Shown: one piece after another, positions 1-8,327 of the stretch
Numbering within the stretch: position 1 is the first letter of the stretch
Layout of the letters: each line of letters opens with the position of its first letter
Source of the DNA: Robiginitomaculum sp.
GTDB taxonomy: Bacteria; Pseudomonadota; Alphaproteobacteria; Caulobacterales; Maricaulaceae
Direction: 5' to 3'
Assembly (NCBI GenBank): GCA_030949705.1
Contig: JAUZSF010000022.1
Location: forward strand, 179,142 to 243,141
Length of the DNA stretch: 64,000 nucleotides
Program-made: the position numbers and the translations under genes
Notes under the pieces: generated by a model
The model's input: the letters and a program-made list of their open reading frames with translations, nothing else
What the model was told of the DNA's origin: nothing
Databases searched by the model: none

Positions 1-21
1 AGTCTTTAATTTCAATCATCA

Positions 22-531
22 TCATTCTTCGCCATCAAAATAATCTGCCGTACCTTCACCGATTTTGCCCAGATGACGGAACGCCGCATCGCGCGGAGAG
101 CCATTTTGGGGAATGCCGGCAGAGGCCACAAACTTGTCAGAATCCGGGTAAACCACCACAGAGGCTTCGCCATTGGTGGAAAACGCCAGATATTTAAGAT
201 CCGTATTGCCAGTATTGATCAATTGGTGCGCCACCTCGGCACCGCCCGGCGGTGCACCCAGCATATCGCCCGCCTTGACCGGATAGGTCTGATCGCCAAA
301 ACGGTAATCTCCCGTCCCTTCGATGATGTACATCATCTCATCATCAATCAGATGCGCATGGTGGGGAAAGGCACGCTTGCCCGGCGGCACAATGGTCAGC
401 ATACAGCCGAGATTTTTAGCGCCTAAAAGCGGGCCAATACGCCCCAATTTGGCAGCAAACTTCCCGCCATGACCAAAGTCCATCAACTCAACGTCGGCAA
501 TATTGAGAACCGGTTTTGTTTTATCGGTCAT
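22..531 (-). CDS. cupin-domain protein
   Basis: Small single-domain cupin of about 169 residues. The middle holds a typical double-stranded beta-helix stretch, with a PHHAHLIDDEMMYIIEGTG segment (cupin motif 1: HxH...E) and a PVKAGDMLGAPPGG segment before a second, weaker His (VAHQLIN). It probably binds a metal ion; the substrate is unknown. An open frame continues upstream, but the start at 531 is chosen because GAGGGAAAGG lies just before it and the upstream residues are encoded by a dispersed repeat. It lies downstream of sufB on the same strand after a 118-base gap, where sufC would be expected in a complete suf operon. Cupin fold is fairly sure; function is not. Confidence 0.8.
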   Translation of the reverse strand: MTDKTKPVLNIADVELMDFGHGGKFAAKLGRIGPLLGAKNLGCMLTIVPPGKRAFPHHAHLIDDEMMYIIEGTGDYRFGDQTYPVKAGDMLGAPPGGAEVAHQLINTGNTDLKYLAFSTNGEASVVVYPDSDKFVASAGIPQNGSPRDAAFRHLGKIGEGTADYFDGEE

Positions 532-550
532 GTTGCCTTTCCCTCTCGGG

Positions 551-630
551 TCATTACCGGGCTTGTCCCGGTAATCCAGTTCACAGATAGAGGTCTTTCT
601 GGATTGCCCGAATAAATCGGGCAATGACAG
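551..630. repeat. dispersed double-hairpin repeat (copy 1)
   Basis: Two palindromic arms face each other: TCATTACCGGG...CCCGGTAATCCA (551-578) and GGATTGCCCG...CGGGCAATGAC (601-628), separated by 22 bases. The same architecture recurs at 23870-23949. It sits between sufB and the cupin gene and would fold in the transcript. The type is common between genes of alphaproteobacteria. Confidence 0.75.
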
Positions 631-649
631 TGTCGTGTCTTTGCATCCA

Positions 650-2143
650 TCAGCCGACGCTCCCTTCCAGACTGACTTTCACCAGCGCCTGCGCCTCGAC
701 GGCAAATTCCATGGGCAGTTTTTGCAACACATCGCGGGCAAAGCCATTGACTAGAAGGGCCGTGGCCTCTTCGGCGTCCAGACCACGCTGGCGACAGTAA
801 AAAAGCTGTTCTTCGGATAGCTTGGTGGTGGTGGCCTCGTGTTCCAATTGCGCGTCCGGGGTTTTGACCTCGATATAGGGCACGGTGTGTGCGCCGCATT
901 CATTGCCCACCAGCAAGCTGTCACACTGGGTGAAATTACGCGCACCGGTGGCTTTTTGATGAACGCTAACCAATCCGCGATAGGTATTGTTGGAACGGCC
1001 CGCCGATATGCCTTTGGAGATGATGCGCGAGCGGGTATTTTTGCCCAAATGGATCATCTTGGTGCCGGTATCGGCCTGTTGCGCGCCATTGGTGATGGCG
1101 ACCGAATAAAATTCGCCCTGACTTTCATCGCCGCGCAAAATGCAGGACGGGTATTTCCAGGTAATGGAGGAGCCGGTTTCAACCTGCGTCCACGATACAC
1201 GGGCGCGTTCCTCGCGGCAATCGGCGCGCTTGGTGACAAAGTTATACACCCCGCCCTGGCCGTCTTCATCGCCGGGCCACCAGTTTTGCACGGTGGAATA
1301 TTTAATTTCGGCATCTTTAAGAATCACCAATTCCACCACGGCGGCGTGCAGCTGGTTTTCTTCGCGCATGGGGGCGGTACAGCCTTCCAGATAAGAGACA
1401 TAGCTGCCCTCATCGGCGATGATCAAGGTGCGTTCAAACTGGCCGGTGCTTTGCGCATTCATGCGAAAATAGGTGGATAATTCCATCGGGCAGCGCACGC
1501 CCTTGGGGATGTAAACAAACGTACCGTCCGAAAAAACGGCGGTGTTCAGCGTAGCAAAGAAATTGTCCGATGGGGGTACCACGCTGCCCAGATATTTACG
1601 CACCAGTTCTGGATGATCATGCACGGCCTCAGAAAAGGAACAGAAAATTACCCCGGACTTGGCCAATTCCGCGCGAAATGTGGTGGCCACGGAAACAGAA
1701 TCAAATACCGCGTCCACGGCGACCTTGGCCGCGCCCTCAACGCCCAGCAAAACCTCCTGCTCGCGAATGGGAATGCCTAACTTCTCATAAGTCGCCAGAA
1801 TATCCGGGTCGATCTCGTCAAGACTTTTGGGACCATCACCGTCCTTTTTGGGGGCGGCGAAATAATACATATCCTGATAGTCAATCTTGGGATAATTGAC
1901 CATGGCCCAGCTTGGCTCTTCCATGGTCAACCAGCGCCGATAGGCCGCCAGTCGCCATTCCAGCAACCAGTCCGGCTCTTTCTTTTGCGCCGATATGTAG
2001 CGCACAATATCCTCGTTCAGGCCTTTGGGGGCAAAGTCCTGTTCAATATCGGTAACAAAACCGTATTTGTACTTGTCCGCCTCAAGGCCTCTGGCGGTCT
2101 CGACGGTTTCGCGATCAATGCTGTCTTTTACACCGTCCATCAT
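650..2143 (-). CDS. sufB: Fe-S cluster assembly protein SufB
   Basis: Full-length SufB (497 residues), the scaffold subunit of the SufBCD complex that builds [Fe-S] clusters in the cytoplasm. The family-typical N-terminus ([19 protein letters not shown]) and the conserved beta-helix core (SIVTWKYPS-like [41 protein letters not shown]) are visible. Its start overlaps the stop of the cysteine desulfurase gene (ATGATG over TGA), so translation is probably coupled. Regulator, desulfurase and sufB form one minus-strand operon. SufC and SufD are not in the window; the next minus-strand gene is a cupin gene, so any remaining suf genes lie to the left of the window or elsewhere. Confidence 0.97.
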   Translation of the reverse strand: MMDGVKDSIDRETVETARGLEADKYKYGFVTDIEQDFAPKGLNEDIVRYISAQKKEPDWLLEWRLAAYRRWLTMEEPSWAMVNYPKIDYQDMYYFAAPKKDGDGPKSLDEIDPDILATYEKLGIPIREQEVLLGVEGAAKVAVDAVFDSVSVATTFRAELAKSGVIFCSFSEAVHDHPELVRKYLGSVVPPSDNFFATLNTAVFSDGTFVYIPKGVRCPMELSTYFRMNAQSTGQFERTLIIADEGSYVSYLEGCTAPMREENQLHAAVVELVILKDAEIKYSTVQNWWPGDEDGQGGVYNFVTKRADCREERARVSWTQVETGSSITWKYPSCILRGDESQGEFYSVAITNGAQQADTGTKMIHLGKNTRSRIISKGISAGRSNNTYRGLVSVHQKATGARNFTQCDSLLVGNECGAHTVPYIEVKTPDAQLEHEATTTKLSEEQLFYCRQRGLDAEEATALLVNGFARDVLQKLPMEFAVEAQALVKVSLEGSVG

Positions 2144-3279
2144 GCACTCTCTTTTTCACGGGCACGGACCAAAGCCTCGCCCCAGGCATCGGCAAAGGCG
2201 TCCAGTTCTTCGCGGGTCGTGTCCTTGCCAAGCGAAATTCGAATGGCGCAAGACGGCAAATCACCGGGCAGCCCCATGGCCAGCATCACCACGCTGGCCT
2301 TTACCTTGCCGGACGAGCAGGCAGAGCCGGAGGATATGGCAAAGCCAGCCAAATCCATGGTCATCAACTGGGTATCAGCGGCAAAGCCGGGGGTGGCCAG
2401 ACACAAAGTGTTACACAGGCGCGGCGCCTTGCCGCCCACCACCACCGCGTCAGGCGCAATGCTGAGAAGGCGTTGTTCCAGATGATCGCGCAAAGCGGCA
2501 ATCTCTGTCGCATGACCAAGATCCGCTAAAGCGGCCTTGGTGGCGGCGGCAAAACCCAGAATACCAGGCACGTTTTCCGTCCCGCCGCGATGGCCGCTTT
2601 CCTGTCCACCGCCAAAGCTGCGCGGGGCGAGCTTGGTACCGCAAGCCAGTGCCAGTGCACCTGTCCCCAGCGGCCCGCCAATTTTATGGGCCGAAACCGC
2701 CAGCGAATCGGCGCCCAGCGCCCCCAGGCTGACGGGCATTTTGCCAAAGCCCTGCACCGCATCCACATGGATCAGACCGCCGGCCTCATGCACCATTGTG
2801 GCCGCTTCGACCACCGGTTGCACCACCCCGGTTTCATTATTCACCATCATCAGCGCCAGCAAGGGCTGCGCGCCCTCTGGCAGTTCATCCAGCGCCGTTT
2901 GCAGCGCGACCAGATCAATCACCCCGTCCTGGGTGACCGGTATGGTGTGCATGGGCAGGCCCGCCGTGCGCGCCGCCACCCGGATGCAGGAATGCTCGAC
3001 TGCGCTCAACAAGACATGGGTGCATTTGTTTCCGCTGGCTACACCCAACAGGCCCAGATTGTTGGCCTCGGTACCGCCAGCGGTGAAAATCACGTCCGCC
3101 GGGGCCGCCCCAAGGGCCTGGGCCAGCACTCGCCGCGCCTCTTCCACTTGTGCGCGTGCCCGCCGCCCAGCCGCATGAACCGACGAGGGGTTACCCGGCG
3201 CCTCAAAGGCCGCCAGCATCGCGGCGCGAGCTTCATCACGCAAAGGGGCCGTAGCGTTATAATCCAGATATACGCTCAT
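2140..3279 (-). CDS. cysteine desulfurase (IscS/NifS type)
   Basis: PLP-dependent class V aminotransferase fold, 379 residues. It mobilises sulfur from L-cysteine as a persulfide for cluster assembly. The PLP lysine lies in [14 protein letters not shown] and the catalytic cysteine in the loop [10 protein letters not shown], which places it in the IscS/NifS group rather than the SufS group. The N-terminus [17 protein letters not shown] is canonical. It overlaps the upstream rrf2 stop and the downstream sufB start by 4 bases each, so the three genes are tightly coupled. Whether it is dedicated to SufB or also serves tRNA thiolation cannot be told here. Confidence 0.96.
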   Translation of the reverse strand: MSVYLDYNATAPLRDEARAAMLAAFEAPGNPSSVHAAGRRARAQVEEARRVLAQALGAAPADVIFTAGGTEANNLGLLGVASGNKCTHVLLSAVEHSCIRVAARTAGLPMHTIPVTQDGVIDLVALQTALDELPEGAQPLLALMMVNNETGVVQPVVEAATMVHEAGGLIHVDAVQGFGKMPVSLGALGADSLAVSAHKIGGPLGTGALALACGTKLAPRSFGGGQESGHRGGTENVPGILGFAAATKAALADLGHATEIAALRDHLEQRLLSIAPDAVVVGGKAPRLCNTLCLATPGFAADTQLMTMDLAGFAISSGSACSSGKVKASVVMLAMGLPGDLPSCAIRISLGKDTTREELDAFADAWGEALVRAREKESA

Positions 3280-3737
3280 ATCCGCTCGACCCCCTCCAGC
3301 ATGCGGGCACCGCCCGCCGTACCCAAAACCCGCCGATTCAGCACATCGTCCAGCGTAACCGAGCTAAGAAAAAGATAGATATGGCGGCCCAGCTCATCCC
3401 AAAGGTCATGGGCCAGACAACGCCCGGTTTTACCATTACAGCCCAAATGTGAAGTGCGGTCACAGGCCACCGTGTCAATCTGCTCATCAACCGCCAGAAT
3501 GATGTCCGCAATGCTGGTCTCATCGGCAGGTCGGGTCAGGCGATAGCCGCCGCCCGGCCCGCGAACGCCCTTGACCACACCGCGACGGCGTAGCTTGGCA
3601 AACAATTGCTCCAGATAAGAGATGGAAATATCCTGCCGTTCGGCAATCTCGGCCAGGGTTACCGGCCCTTGCGCCTTGATGGAGGCCAGATCAGCCAGCG
3701 CCATCACTGCATACCTACCTTTTGCACTTAACTTCAT
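3276..3737 (-). CDS. iscR: Rrf2/IscR-family Fe-S-sensing regulator
   Basis: 153-residue Rrf2 protein with an N-terminal winged helix (MKLSAKGRYAVMALADLA, ISISYLEQLFAKLRRRGVVKGVRGPGGGY). The C-terminal Fe-S ligand cluster is CDRTSHLGCNGKTGRCLAHDLW: three cysteines and a histidine with IscR-like spacing. By family knowledge it binds a [2Fe-2S] cluster and represses its own operon when clusters are plentiful. It is the first gene of the rrf2-desulfurase-sufB operon, and an IscR type-1-like site lies 112-136 bases upstream. The symbol is by similarity; some alphaproteobacterial members are simply called SufR or Rrf2. Confidence 0.92.
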   Translation of the reverse strand: MKLSAKGRYAVMALADLASIKAQGPVTLAEIAERQDISISYLEQLFAKLRRRGVVKGVRGPGGGYRLTRPADETSIADIILAVDEQIDTVACDRTSHLGCNGKTGRCLAHDLWDELGRHIYLFLSSVTLDDVLNRRVLGTAGGARMLEGVERI

Positions 3738-3848
3738 GGTTTAATCTCATTTCCTGTCTCGCCATGCGCATCCGGCCTATGCTAGAACCCGCAAAACTTG
3801 CAGGCGCAGACCGTGAAGCATGCGCCCCGCTTGAAACTGAAACGTGCA

Positions 3849-3873
3849 ATAACCTACTAATTTAGTCAAGATT
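3849..3873 (-). promoter_or_regulatory. IscR type-1-like operator overlapping a -35 element
   Basis: Read on the minus strand, this 25-base site contains TTGACTAAATTAGTAGG. By my hand alignment it matches the E. coli IscR type-1 consensus (ATASYYGACTRWWWYAGTCRRSTAT) at about 21 of 25 positions. The TTGACT part (3864-3869) could also be a -35 hexamer; no good -10 is obvious. It lies in the divergent region between the regulator gene and the alpha/beta hydrolase gene, where autoregulation of the suf operon would be expected. Confidence 0.6.
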
Positions 3874-3982
3874 ATGATGTGAACATAATACAAAGAAAAC
3901 AGTGGCTGCATGAAAGAATATTACCAGAATACCAACCCACATAATATGTTGTTGAAACGAAACATAACAGGATCAAACCACC

Positions 3983-4675
3983 ATGCCTGATGTTATCATC
4001 CCCGGACCAGAAGGTCGTCTGGAAGGCCATTATTCCCCCGCCGATGCCGAAGATGCGCCCTTGGCGCTGATTCTTCATGCCCACCCACAAGGCGGCGGCT
4101 CCATGAATACACGGGTAGTGACGGGCCTGTATGACATATTCAAGCGTCGCGGCTATGCCACCTTGCGCTTTAACCTGCGCGGTGTTGGCCGCAGTGTTGG
4201 CGAGTATGATCATGGCCAGGGCGAGTTGCAGGATGCTGCCACGGTGCTGGACTGGATGCAGGCGTTAAATCCCAATGCGTCACTATGCTGGATTGCCGGG
4301 CATTCGTTTGGCGCGTGGATCGGCATGCAGCTATTGATGCGCCGCCCGGAAATTCGGGGGTTTATCTCGGTCTCTCCGCCGATGAATATGTATGACTTTG
4401 GGTTTTTGGCCCCCTGCCCGACCTCTGGTCTGTTGGTTTATGGCTCAGCTGATCGCATTTGCCCGCCCGACGAAATTGAGCGCGTGTCGGAAAAAATCCG
4501 CATTCAGAAAGGCACCTTGCTGACCCACAAGGTCATCCCCGGTGCTGGACATTTGTTTGAAGATCATGCTGAAGAGCTGGAAGCCGAGGTCGAGGCCTAT
4601 CTGGATTATCGTCAGAATGGTATGGTGGATCCCGCACTGGAAGAATTCATGCAAACCAAAAAAGGGCGGCGCTAG
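3983..4675 (+). CDS. alpha/beta hydrolase
   Basis: 230-residue alpha/beta hydrolase of the dienelactone-hydrolase-like family found near suf genes in alphaproteobacteria. The nucleophile elbow is GHSFGAW (serine at about residue 109), the oxyanion-hole region is HAHPQGGGSMNT, an acid is in YGSADRICPPDE, and the catalytic His is in GAGHLFEDH. There is no signal peptide, so it is cytoplasmic. It is transcribed divergently from the Rrf2 gene. Its TAG stop coincides with the TA target site of the adjacent IS630 element. The substrate is unknown. Confidence 0.85.
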   Translation: MPDVIIPGPEGRLEGHYSPADAEDAPLALILHAHPQGGGSMNTRVVTGLYDIFKRRGYATLRFNLRGVGRSVGEYDHGQGELQDAATVLDWMQALNPNASLCWIAGHSFGAWIGMQLLMRRPEIRGFISVSPPMNMYDFGFLAPCPTSGLLVYGSADRICPPDEIERVSEKIRIQKGTLLTHKVIPGAGHLFEDHAEELEAEVEAYLDYRQNGMVDPALEEFMQTKKGRR

Positions 4676-4693
4676 TCACCCGAATCTAAAGTT
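4675..4693. repeat. left terminal inverted repeat of the IS630 element
   Basis: Begins GTCACCCGAATCTAAAGTT directly after the TA at 4673-4674 and pairs imperfectly with the right end. A short direct duplication (AATCTAAAGTTCGG at 4683-4696 and 4702-4715) follows; the second copy overlaps the end of the transposase gene. Confidence 0.5.
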
Positions 4694-4704
4694 CGGCACA
4701 TAAT

Positions 4705-5808
4705 CTAAAGTTCGGTGCATAAGGTTTGCTGTGTTTTGTGGCAGAAGCGTTTGACGGAGGCAAGGATTTCATCGGCGGATTTGACCCATCTGTATGGTTT
4801 TGGGTTTTCATTGTGGGTCTCAATGAAGGCGAGAATGTCAGCTTCCAGTTCGCGGGTTGATCGGTGAACACCGCGTTTAAGTTTCTTTCGGCTCAACTCG
4901 GCAAACCAGCGTTCGACCTGATTGATCCAGGAGGCGGAGGTGGGCGTGAAGTGAACATGCCAGTGAGGCCGCCGGACCAACCACGCCTTGACTTCTTTGG
5001 TCTTGTGGGTCGCGTAGTTATCCATCACCAGATGCACGTCCGGTCCTTTAGGCAGACACTCATCAATCTGTTTGAGAAAGCCCAGAAATTCTTGTGAGCG
5101 GTGGCGTTTGTAGCACTTGCCGATCACCGCACCGGTGGCAATATCCAGTGCGGCAAAAAGCGAAGTCGTGCCGTGGCGGATATAGGTGTGCGTGCGCCGT
5201 TCGGCCACACCGGGGGCCATTGGCAGGACAGGTTGTTCGCGATCCAGCGCCTGAATTTGGGATTTCTCGTCTACACACAAGACGATAGCCCGGTTTGGCG
5301 GTGACATATAGAGACCAACAATGTCCCGCACCTTGTCAACAAACAAAGGGTCGGTCGAGAGCTTGAAGGTCTCACGCCGATGTGGTTGCAGGCCAAAGGC
5401 ATTCCAGATGCGCCGGATGGTGGTATGCGAAAGACCGACCTCTTTGGCCATCGAGCGGATCGACCAGTGGGTGGCATCTTTGGGTGTGCTGTGCAGCGTG
5501 CGCTCAATCACCTTCGCCACTTGTGCATCAGACACCGTGCGCGGTCGGCCCGGGCGATACTCGTCCGACAAACCCTGCACACGGTCCCTCACAAATCGTC
5601 GCCGCCATTTGCCAACCGTATGTTCATGCACGCCCATGGTGCTGGCCACTTCCTTGCTGGGCAACCCATCGGCGCACAGCAGGATCATCCGGCAGCGATC
5701 CGAAAGTGAACGCGGTGCCTTGTGCCGCCTGACCTGACTTTCCAGAAAAGAACGTTCTTCAACACTCAATACAACAACACCAGCAACACGACCCACCAAA
5801 ACCTCCAA
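4705..5808 (-). CDS. IS630-family transposase
   Basis: 367-residue intact DDE transposase. The N-terminal half is a helix-turn-helix region ([39 protein letters not shown]). The C-terminal RNase-H-like catalytic core carries [13 protein letters not shown] (first Asp), [10 protein letters not shown] (second Asp) and [18 protein letters not shown] (Glu). With no frameshift and complete catalytic residues it may be active. It occupies nearly the whole element. Confidence 0.95.
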   Translation of the reverse strand: MEVLVGRVAGVVVLSVEERSFLESQVRRHKAPRSLSDRCRMILLCADGLPSKEVASTMGVHEHTVGKWRRRFVRDRVQGLSDEYRPGRPRTVSDAQVAKVIERTLHSTPKDATHWSIRSMAKEVGLSHTTIRRIWNAFGLQPHRRETFKLSTDPLFVDKVRDIVGLYMSPPNRAIVLCVDEKSQIQALDREQPVLPMAPGVAERRTHTYIRHGTTSLFAALDIATGAVIGKCYKRHRSQEFLGFLKQIDECLPKGPDVHLVMDNYATHKTKEVKAWLVRRPHWHVHFTPTSASWINQVERWFAELSRKKLKRGVHRSTRELEADILAFIETHNENPKPYRWVKSADEILASVKRFCHKTQQTLCTEL

Positions 5809-5831
5809 ATCAATAGCATCATAATGATATC

Positions 5832-5850
5832 AATTACAGTTCCAGATGAC
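5832..5850. repeat. right terminal inverted repeat of the IS630 element
   Basis: Read on the minus strand it starts GTCATCTGGAACTGTAATT, matching the left end at roughly 12 of 19 positions including the first four. The TA duplication follows at 5851-5852. Confidence 0.5.
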
Positions 5851-5859
5851 TAGCGGGTT

Positions 5860-6963
5860 TTATTGCGGCTTGACCAACTTGCCACCGCAAATTGGTGTCC
5901 CAACGCCCGTAGTGCCTGGCCAGCTAAGCGGCAAGGCGCGCATATGACGCACCGCCAAGAAGCCAAAGGCCTCGGCCTCCAGTGCATCACCGCGCCAGCC
6001 TTGATCCTCGACCGGGGCGACCGGCATGCCAATGGCCTCGGCCAAATGCCGCATCAACACCGGGTTATGTCGCCCGCCGCCGCACACCAGTATGGATCTG
6101 GGTCGTTGGGGCAGCCAGTCCAGCGCCCGGGCCACGGATTGCGCACAAAAGGCACTTAAGGTTGCCGCCCCATCTTCCAGCTTCATGCCGTTAACGACGC
6201 TGGCGTCAAAATCCCAGCGATCCACAGATTTTGGTGGTTTAAGCGCAAAGAAATCAGCCTTCAACAGGGAGGCTATACGGGCCTCATCCACTTGCCCACG
6301 GGCGGCAATTTTGCCATCTCTATCCATCTCGCCAGCGCCGTTTTCCTGCACCCAGGCATCCAGTGGCCCATTGCCCGGCCCGGTATCAAAGGCAAGGATC
6401 TGATCTCCCTCGCCCAACCAGGTCAGATTGCCAACCCCGCCAAGGTTCAAGATCATTACCGGCTTTGGCAGGTCGGCGGCCAGCGCCCGGTGATAAGCCG
6501 GGGCCAAGGGGGCGCCATGCCCGCCGGCGGCCATATCGTCCTCTCGAAAATTATGCACGACCGCAATGCCAAGGGCGTTGGCCAACGCTTGCGCATCACC
6601 AATCTGACAGGTCTTTCCCGGCGCGCCATTTACAGGCGGGGTATGCAGCACGGTTTGGCCATGAAAGCCGACAAGGTCGATGTCTTTTTGGCCAAGGCCT
6701 GCCGCGGCCATGACGGCCTCTACAGCGTTTTGCGCAACTTTCGCCAAGGCCTCCGCCGCCGGGGCGAAACTGTCCGGTGGTGCACCCGTAAATTGCCAAT
6801 TCAGGGCATCGTCCACAGCGCTTTGCAACAGAGCTTTGGTGGTCGCATCAAAAGGCAGCGTTTGTGCCGGGCCATGATGGGCAATGTGCTCTCCATCGGT
6901 CTCGATCAGGGCCGCATCCATGCCATCCAGCGAGGTTCCGCTCATTAAACCGATGGCGCGCAT
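5860..6963 (-). CDS. anmK: anhydro-N-acetylmuramic acid kinase
   Basis: AnmK phosphorylates and opens 1,6-anhydro-MurNAc, allowing recycling of peptidoglycan turnover products in the cytoplasm. The sequence has the family signature RAIGLMSGTSLDGMDAAL at the N-terminus, the HGQTVLH motif, the FDTGPGNGPLDAW motif and the VCGGGRHNPVLM phosphate-binding loop. Length is about 367 residues, as usual. The start at 6963 is preferred over the longer frame because GAAGGAAAT lies just upstream. It is divergent from tyrS, a common arrangement in alphaproteobacteria. Confidence 0.96.
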   Translation of the reverse strand: MRAIGLMSGTSLDGMDAALIETDGEHIAHHGPAQTLPFDATTKALLQSAVDDALNWQFTGAPPDSFAPAAEALAKVAQNAVEAVMAAAGLGQKDIDLVGFHGQTVLHTPPVNGAPGKTCQIGDAQALANALGIAVVHNFREDDMAAGGHGAPLAPAYHRALAADLPKPVMILNLGGVGNLTWLGEGDQILAFDTGPGNGPLDAWVQENGAGEMDRDGKIAARGQVDEARIASLLKADFFALKPPKSVDRWDFDASVVNGMKLEDGAATLSAFCAQSVARALDWLPQRPRSILVCGGGRHNPVLMRHLAEAIGMPVAPVEDQGWRGDALEAEAFGFLAVRHMRALPLSWPGTTGVGTPICGGKLVKPQ

Positions 6964-7043
6964 GTGATTTCCTTCAATTAGCACTTTTCGATAAAGCCTG
7001 ACAGCTGCTATGAGGCGTATTCAGTTTAACCGGCAGAGAGCTT

Positions 7044-8327
7044 ATGGACCAGTATAAATCAGAATTCGTGCGCAGCCTTGTTTCCCGTGGCTACCACTAT
7101 CAGGCTACCGATCTGGAGGGCATTGACCGTGCCGCTCTGCAAGGTGGGTTGAATGCGTATATCGGGTTTGATTGCACGGCCCCCAGCCTGCATGTTGGTT
7201 CATTGGTTCAGATCATGCTGCTACGTCGTCTGCAACAGGCCGGCGGACGTCCCATTGTCTTGCTGGGCGGCGGCACCACCAAAATCGGCGATCCGTCTGA
7301 CAAGGACAAGTCCCGCCCGGTTCTGACCGAAGCGCAAATCACTGCCAACAAGGAAAGCCTGAAAGGCGTTTTTGCCAAGTTTCTGAAATTTGGTGATGGC
7401 CCCACCGATGCGATTATGGTGGACAATGCCGACTGGCTGGAAGGCCTCGGCTATATTGAGTTTTTGCGCGATTATGGGCGGTTCTTCTCGATCAATCGCA
7501 TGATTGCGTTGGAAAGTGTCAAGCGGCGGCTGGACCGGGAACAGGAAATGACCTTCCTGGAATTCAACTACATGCTGTTGCAAGCCTATGACTTTTTGGA
7601 ACTGAACCAGCGTTATGGCTGTCGGTTGCAAATGGGCGGGTCTGATCAATGGGGCAATATCGTCAACGGACGCGAATTGATTCACAAATACAAGGTTGAA
7701 AAAAGCGGTGAAGAGCGCGAAGAGGAAAAGGCCTTTGGCTTTACCGCGCCGCTGATCACCACCGCATCGGGGGCCAAAATGGGCAAAACCGCCAATGGAG
7801 CGGTGTGGCTGAATGCTGACCAGCGTAGCCCGTATGAATACTGGCAGTTCTGGCGCAATTGCGAGGATGCCGATGTGGGCCGCTTTATGCGCCTGTTCAC
7901 CGATATGCCGCTGGACGAAATTGCCCGTTATGAAGCCCTTGAAGGTGCCGACATAAACCGCGCCAAGATCGTGTTGGCCAATCAATGCACCACGCTTTTG
8001 CATGGTGAAGAGGCCGCCAAAAGCGCCGAAGAAACAGCGCGGGCCACATTTGAACAGGGACAGGCCGGCGGCGATCTGCCCAAAGTGCAGCTAAGCGCTG
8101 ATGAGATGTGCGAAGGGGTTTCCCTGGTCTCGCTTTTTGAGCGCGCCGGGCTGGTTGCCTCCCGCGGGGAAGCCAAACGCCATATCAAGGCCGGGGCGCT
8201 CAAGCTGAACGATCAAGCCGTTACCGATATGCAGGCCAGCATATCGGCCAGTGATTTTGCTGATCAGGATAATTTGAAACTGTCCGTGGGCAAGAAAAAG
8301 CACGCGCTGGTCTTACCCGCCGTCTGA
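7044..8327 (+). CDS. tyrS: tyrosyl-tRNA synthetase
   Basis: Class I aminoacyl-tRNA synthetase, 427 residues, the bacterial TyrRS length. The HIGH-like motif is HVGSL, the KMSKS-like motif is KMGKT, and the tyrosine-binding segment is [25 protein letters not shown]-terminal S4-type RNA-binding domain (residues about 360-420: [20 protein letters not shown]) is present. The last 15 bases overlap the end of the convergent AsmA-like gene, so there is no room for a separate terminator between them. Confidence 0.98.
   Translation: MDQYKSEFVRSLVSRGYHYQATDLEGIDRAALQGGLNAYIGFDCTAPSLHVGSLVQIMLLRRLQQAGGRPIVLLGGGTTKIGDPSDKDKSRPVLTEAQITANKESLKGVFAKFLKFGDGPTDAIMVDNADWLEGLGYIEFLRDYGRFFSINRMIALESVKRRLDREQEMTFLEFNYMLLQAYDFLELNQRYGCRLQMGGSDQWGNIVNGRELIHKYKVEKSGEEREEEKAFGFTAPLITTASGAKMGKTANGAVWLNADQRSPYEYWQFWRNCEDADVGRFMRLFTDMPLDEIARYEALEGADINRAKIVLANQCTTLLHGEEAAKSAEETARATFEQGQAGGDLPKVQLSADEMCEGVSLVSLFERAGLVASRGEAKRHIKAGALKLNDQAVTDMQASISASDFADQDNLKLSVGKKKHALVLPAV

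Larger units (their letters stand above)
4675..5850 (-). mobile_element. IS630-family insertion sequence
   Basis: Element of about 1,176 bp, bounded by TA dinucleotides at 4673-4674 and 5851-5852, the target duplication typical of IS630/Tc1 elements. Both ends begin GTCA reading inwards and keep imperfect similarity for about 19 bases (about 12 identities). Removing the element restores GCTAGC, a palindromic CTAG-type target. It sits between two convergent genes (hydrolase and anmK) and breaks neither. Confidence 0.8.

Noticed and set aside
2590..3378. 262-codon plus-strand frame opposite the cysteine desulfurase
   Set aside because: Shadow of GC-rich coding sequence; runs into the rrf2 gene, no family similarity.
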